From Danxiaibacter flavus (lineage in GTDB: Bacteria; Bacteroidota; Bacteroidia; Chitinophagales; Chitinophagaceae): a DNA stretch of 64,000 bases. Made by a program: the position numbers and the translations under genes. Positions 61,577-64,000 of this stretch are shown piece after piece. The DNA lies in contig NZ_JAULBC010000002.1 in assembly GCF_041060425.1 (NCBI RefSeq), positions 1-64,000 on the forward strand, in the 5' to 3' direction. How positions within the stretch are numbered: the stretch's first letter is position 1; each line of letters starts with the position of its first letter. Under the pieces are notes generated by a model. That model worked only from the letters and a program-made list of their open reading frames with translations, was not told the origin of the DNA and did not search any database.

Positions 61577-62749
61577 TTATAGTCTTACATCCTTTACGCA
61601 GCGAAAACCAATGTGATTACTTCCTGATCTCCACTCTCCTTTTCCTCTTGTTCCTATCATGTATCTTGTACAATATTGATCGGTGCATAAAAAAGATCCG
61701 CCACGTTGCACTTTCTTTTTTGCATTAGGTTCATCAGGATCAAAAGAACCGGCAGGACCTTTAGGATTTTTTGCTATGCCTTGTTTAGCGAGCTCACCAT
61801 AATAATCCGGCCTGTACCAGTCACTGCACCATTCCCATACATTCCCGGCCAGGTCATATAATCCATAACTATTCGCAGCAAACTGCTTTACAGGAGCAAT
61901 GCCTTTGAATCCATCGGAGCCAAGATCGTTTGTTGGAAACTTACCTTCAAAAATATTTGCCATCCATTTACCATCCGGTTTAAACTGATTTCCCCACGTG
62001 TATAATTCACCAGCCTTTCCGCCTCGTGCAGCAAACTCCCACTCTGCTTCTGTAGGTAATCTTTTACCGGCCCATTTTGCATAAGCTTCGGCATCTTCAT
62101 AAGAAACATGTGTAACGGGATAATTATCTTTTCCCTCAATAGAGCTGTTAGGACCAAGCGGATGACGCCAGTTCGCACCGGCTACATAGGACCACCATTG
62201 CAAATGATCATTCAGTGCCACTTCATGCGTAGGAGGAGAAAACACCACAGAACCTGTTACCAGGCTTTCCTCAGTTGCACCGGGAAACTCTTCTTTCGTT
62301 GGCTTTTTTTCAGCAATGGTAACATAGCCTGTCGCTTTCACAAAAGCTGCAAATTCTGCATTGGTTACTTCTGATGCATCCATAAAAAAGCCATCTACAT
62401 ATACCCTGTGAACAGGTCTTGCATCATTCATCGCCTGGTTGCCGCCGTCATCCATTCCAACAGGATTTACACCACCCATGCTAAACTCACCACCCGGTAT
62501 CCAAACCATGTTGGCAGGCGCTTCCGTTGCGGGCTTTTTTTCATTAAGAACAGTTGGCAAAAATTCTTTGCCACCTCCATTCATATATAGTGTGCTGTCT
62601 TTAACCGTTAGTCCGTTAGATGTACATGAGATAGTCGCGTCTATTTTATCATCAGCCAAACTTTTTCCCTCGGAGGATTTGCAACCAGTGTTCACCATTA
62701 TAGAAAAACCACTGACACAAAAAAACAAAACCAGGTTGGTGTACTTCAT
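61577..62749 (-). CDS. Formylglycine-generating-enzyme-like lipoprotein (SUMF1 family)
   Basis: 390 aa. Lipoprotein signal with lipobox NTGC (Cys23), then an FGE-sulfatase domain from about residue 80: MVWIPGGEFSMGG, RPVHRVYVDGFFMDASEVTN, YPVTHVSYEDAEAYAKWAGK, RLPTEAEWEFAARGGKAGEL, LYDLAGNVWEWCSDWYRPDY. The C-terminus RGGSFLCTDQYCTRYMIGTR keeps both cysteines (spaced as in the catalytic pair of SUMF1), followed by HIGFRCVKD. It may therefore be a true copper-dependent FGE acting on exported sulfatases rather than a catalytically dead relative. No sulfatase gene is in the window. Confidence 0.9.
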   Translation of the reverse strand: MKYTNLVLFFCVSGFSIMVNTGCKSSEGKSLADDKIDATISCTSNGLTVKDSTLYMNGGGKEFLPTVLNEKKPATEAPANMVWIPGGEFSMGGVNPVGMDDGGNQAMNDARPVHRVYVDGFFMDASEVTNAEFAAFVKATGYVTIAEKKPTKEEFPGATEESLVTGSVVFSPPTHEVALNDHLQWWSYVAGANWRHPLGPNSSIEGKDNYPVTHVSYEDAEAYAKWAGKRLPTEAEWEFAARGGKAGELYTWGNQFKPDGKWMANIFEGKFPTNDLGSDGFKGIAPVKQFAANSYGLYDLAGNVWEWCSDWYRPDYYGELAKQGIAKNPKGPAGSFDPDEPNAKKKVQRGGSFLCTDQYCTRYMIGTRGKGEWRSGSNHIGFRCVKDVRL

Positions 62750-62935
62750 AAGTAATAAGTTACTATAAAATTAAGCTCATTAGTCCACAAAAAAACCATA
62801 AAAAACATTCTCAAATAAGAAAAGTTAAAACACATTCCGTTCTTCTCATGTGCATAAAAAGCACGTGCGCAACAATTTGATAACATCAGCACTATAGGCT
62901 CAATTATTGCGTTTGGGAGAAAAATGATTCTCTCG

Positions 62936-63403
62936 ATGAAAAAGATTGTAAGCGCTATTATTGGTGTAATAATCTGCAGCTACTGCTATAGCCAGGAACA
63001 ACCGGCCTACGATCAGGCAATTGGATTGAAGTTTTTAAGCGGCGTATCCATTACTTATAAAAAATTTGTTACCGAAAAAAATGCAATTGAGGCGCAAGCC
63101 AATTTCTGGAACAGGGGATACAGACTTGTTGGCTTGTATGAGTTTCATTTTTATGATTTTGATGTGGAGGGACTTTCATGGTATGTTGGTCCGGGTGTGC
63201 ATGTCGGAAGCTGGAGCAATTCTTACGCAAAAGATTCGGGTAGCAAGGCTGACATTGGAATAGATGGTGTTATTGGTATGGATTATAAATTCAAAAATCT
63301 TCCGCTCAATTTAAGTGCGGACTGGCAACCTTCATTGTCGCTTATAGGCAGCAATGGTTTTAGTCCTTCTTACGGAGGAATTGCTATCAGGTATACCTTT
63401 TAA
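62936..63403 (+). CDS. Small outer-membrane beta-barrel protein
   Basis: 155 aa from the ATG at 62936 (signal MKKIVSAIIGVIICSYCYS); the ATG at 62924 would add four residues. Eight alternating strands, with LSWYVGPGVHVGSWSNSYAK, IDGVIGMDYKFKNLPLNLSA and the ending GGIAIRYTF. It is a paralogue of the next gene (shared YVGPG and LDYKF-like motifs), 55 bp apart. Function unknown. Confidence 0.82.
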   Translation: MKKIVSAIIGVIICSYCYSQEQPAYDQAIGLKFLSGVSITYKKFVTEKNAIEAQANFWNRGYRLVGLYEFHFYDFDVEGLSWYVGPGVHVGSWSNSYAKDSGSKADIGIDGVIGMDYKFKNLPLNLSADWQPSLSLIGSNGFSPSYGGIAIRYTF

Positions 63404-63457
63404 ATTTTAAGTTTGGCATGATTTTTAAACGCTCACCATTAACTAAATAGAGTTTTT

Positions 63458-63955
63458 ATGAAGAAAATTTTGTTCGTAGCCCTTATCCTTGTCGCAGGCA
63501 TTTCCGTAGCTAATGCACAAAACATGTCATCTTCTTATAAAACAGCATTGGGTGCAAAAGGCTACTTTGGAGATGGCTCTATTGGCGGATTTAACGTTAA
63601 ACACTTTTTTAATAGTACAAATGCACTCGAAGGTTCACTGTTATTCAGAAGTCATTTTGTAGCATTCGAAGGAATTTATGAATGGCACGGCCCGATTAAC
63701 GGAGCAAAAGGTTTAAAATGGTATGTTGGTCCTGGTGCTCAGTTAGGTTTTTACACTGGTGATCATGATCATGATTACAACAATGATCATCACGATGACA
63801 ATGTTCTTTTTGCATTAAAAGGAACTGTTGGTCTGGATTATAAATTTACCGGAGCTCCAATAGACATTGCATTTGATGTGAACCCAACATTCAACCTCAC
63901 CCCAAATACTGACTTTAATTTTTACGCAGGTTTAGCGTTCCGATTTGCTTTATAG
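63458..63955 (+). CDS. Small outer-membrane beta-barrel protein with His/Asp-rich loop
   Basis: 165 aa. Signal peptide ending VANAQ, then about eight strands: YKTALGAKGYFGDGSIGGFN, GLKWYVGPGAQLGFYTGDHD, GTVGLDYKFTGAPIDIAFDV and FNFYAGLAFRFAL. Between strands a loop of His, Asp and Asn (GDHDHDYNNDHHDDN) looks able to bind metal ions; the neighbouring paralogue lacks it. The gene probably forms a transcription unit with the upstream copy and ends in a terminator-like hairpin at the window edge. Confidence 0.84.
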   Translation: MKKILFVALILVAGISVANAQNMSSSYKTALGAKGYFGDGSIGGFNVKHFFNSTNALEGSLLFRSHFVAFEGIYEWHGPINGAKGLKWYVGPGAQLGFYTGDHDHDYNNDHHDDNVLFALKGTVGLDYKFTGAPIDIAFDVNPTFNLTPNTDFNFYAGLAFRFAL

Positions 63956-63976
63956 AAGCCTATTACCATTTAATAT

Positions 63977-64000
63977 AAAAGGGTGCATATTCTTTGCACC
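63977..64000 (+). terminator. Terminator hairpin cut by the window end
   Basis: Arms GGTGCA (63982-63987) and TGCACC (63995-64000) with a 7-nt loop, preceded by an A-run. The T-run, if present, lies outside the window. Confidence 0.6.

Overview
The window is about 64 kb of a Bacteroidota chromosome, most likely from the Chitinophagaceae. The evidence is two SusC/SusD pairs, several other TonB-dependent receptors, DUF2027-Smr and FecR/DUF4974 proteins, and repeated core promoters of the Bacteroidota type (TAnnTTTG at -7, sometimes TTTG or TTG about 20-23 bp upstream). Shine-Dalgarno sequences are mostly lacking. I see no tRNA, rRNA, CRISPR array, prophage or complete insertion sequence.

Layout. 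0.1-6.4 kb: an NAD(P)-binding oxidoreductase, an AraC regulator, an Smr protein, a BamA/TamA-like surface protein and guaB. 6.6-10.9 kb: a small lipoprotein, a higBA-type toxin-antitoxin module bracketed by REP-like palindromes, and a TonB-dependent receptor with a palindrome in its promoter spacer. 11.5-20.1 kb: a polysaccharide-utilisation-like locus (LacI regulator, SusC, SusD, heparinase II/III-family lyase). 20.3-32.3 kb: lgt, bacilliredoxin, Hsp20, TraB/GumN, DinB, a flavin monooxygenase, an alpha/beta hydrolase, an ABC-F ATPase, two membrane proteins and a serine hydrolase. 32.5-39.0 kb: the mutasome operon imuA-imuB-dnaE2, divergent from an XRE-S24 (LexA-like) regulator, with two related palindromes between them. 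39.1-43.7 kb: agmatine deiminase and N-carbamoylputrescine amidase (putrescine synthesis), a thiolase and an unknown protein. 44.3-50.2 kb: a TonB protein, a TonB-dependent receptor, purC and a beta-barrel protein. 50.9-59.0 kb: an ECF sigma/FecR pair driving SusC, SusD and an endonuclease/exonuclease/phosphatase-family enzyme. 59.5-64 kb: trhO, a small unknown protein, a lipoprotein resembling formylglycine-generating enzyme, and two tandem small outer-membrane barrels.

The most unusual feature lies between the genes. Intergenic DNA is filled with degenerate short-word arrays of several families (for example AAAGCCTAAAGC, GTAAGAC, GTACGAT, ACCTGAT, GTGAATAGTGAAAG, ACGAAGTAC, ACACAGAG). Many begin exactly at, or contain, the stop codon of a neighbouring gene, and in a few cases they encode its last residues. 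Also present are REP-like inverted pairs, several hairpin families and a 46-bp perfect palindrome.

All calls come from reading the sequence. Family names are from recognised motifs, not from database searches.
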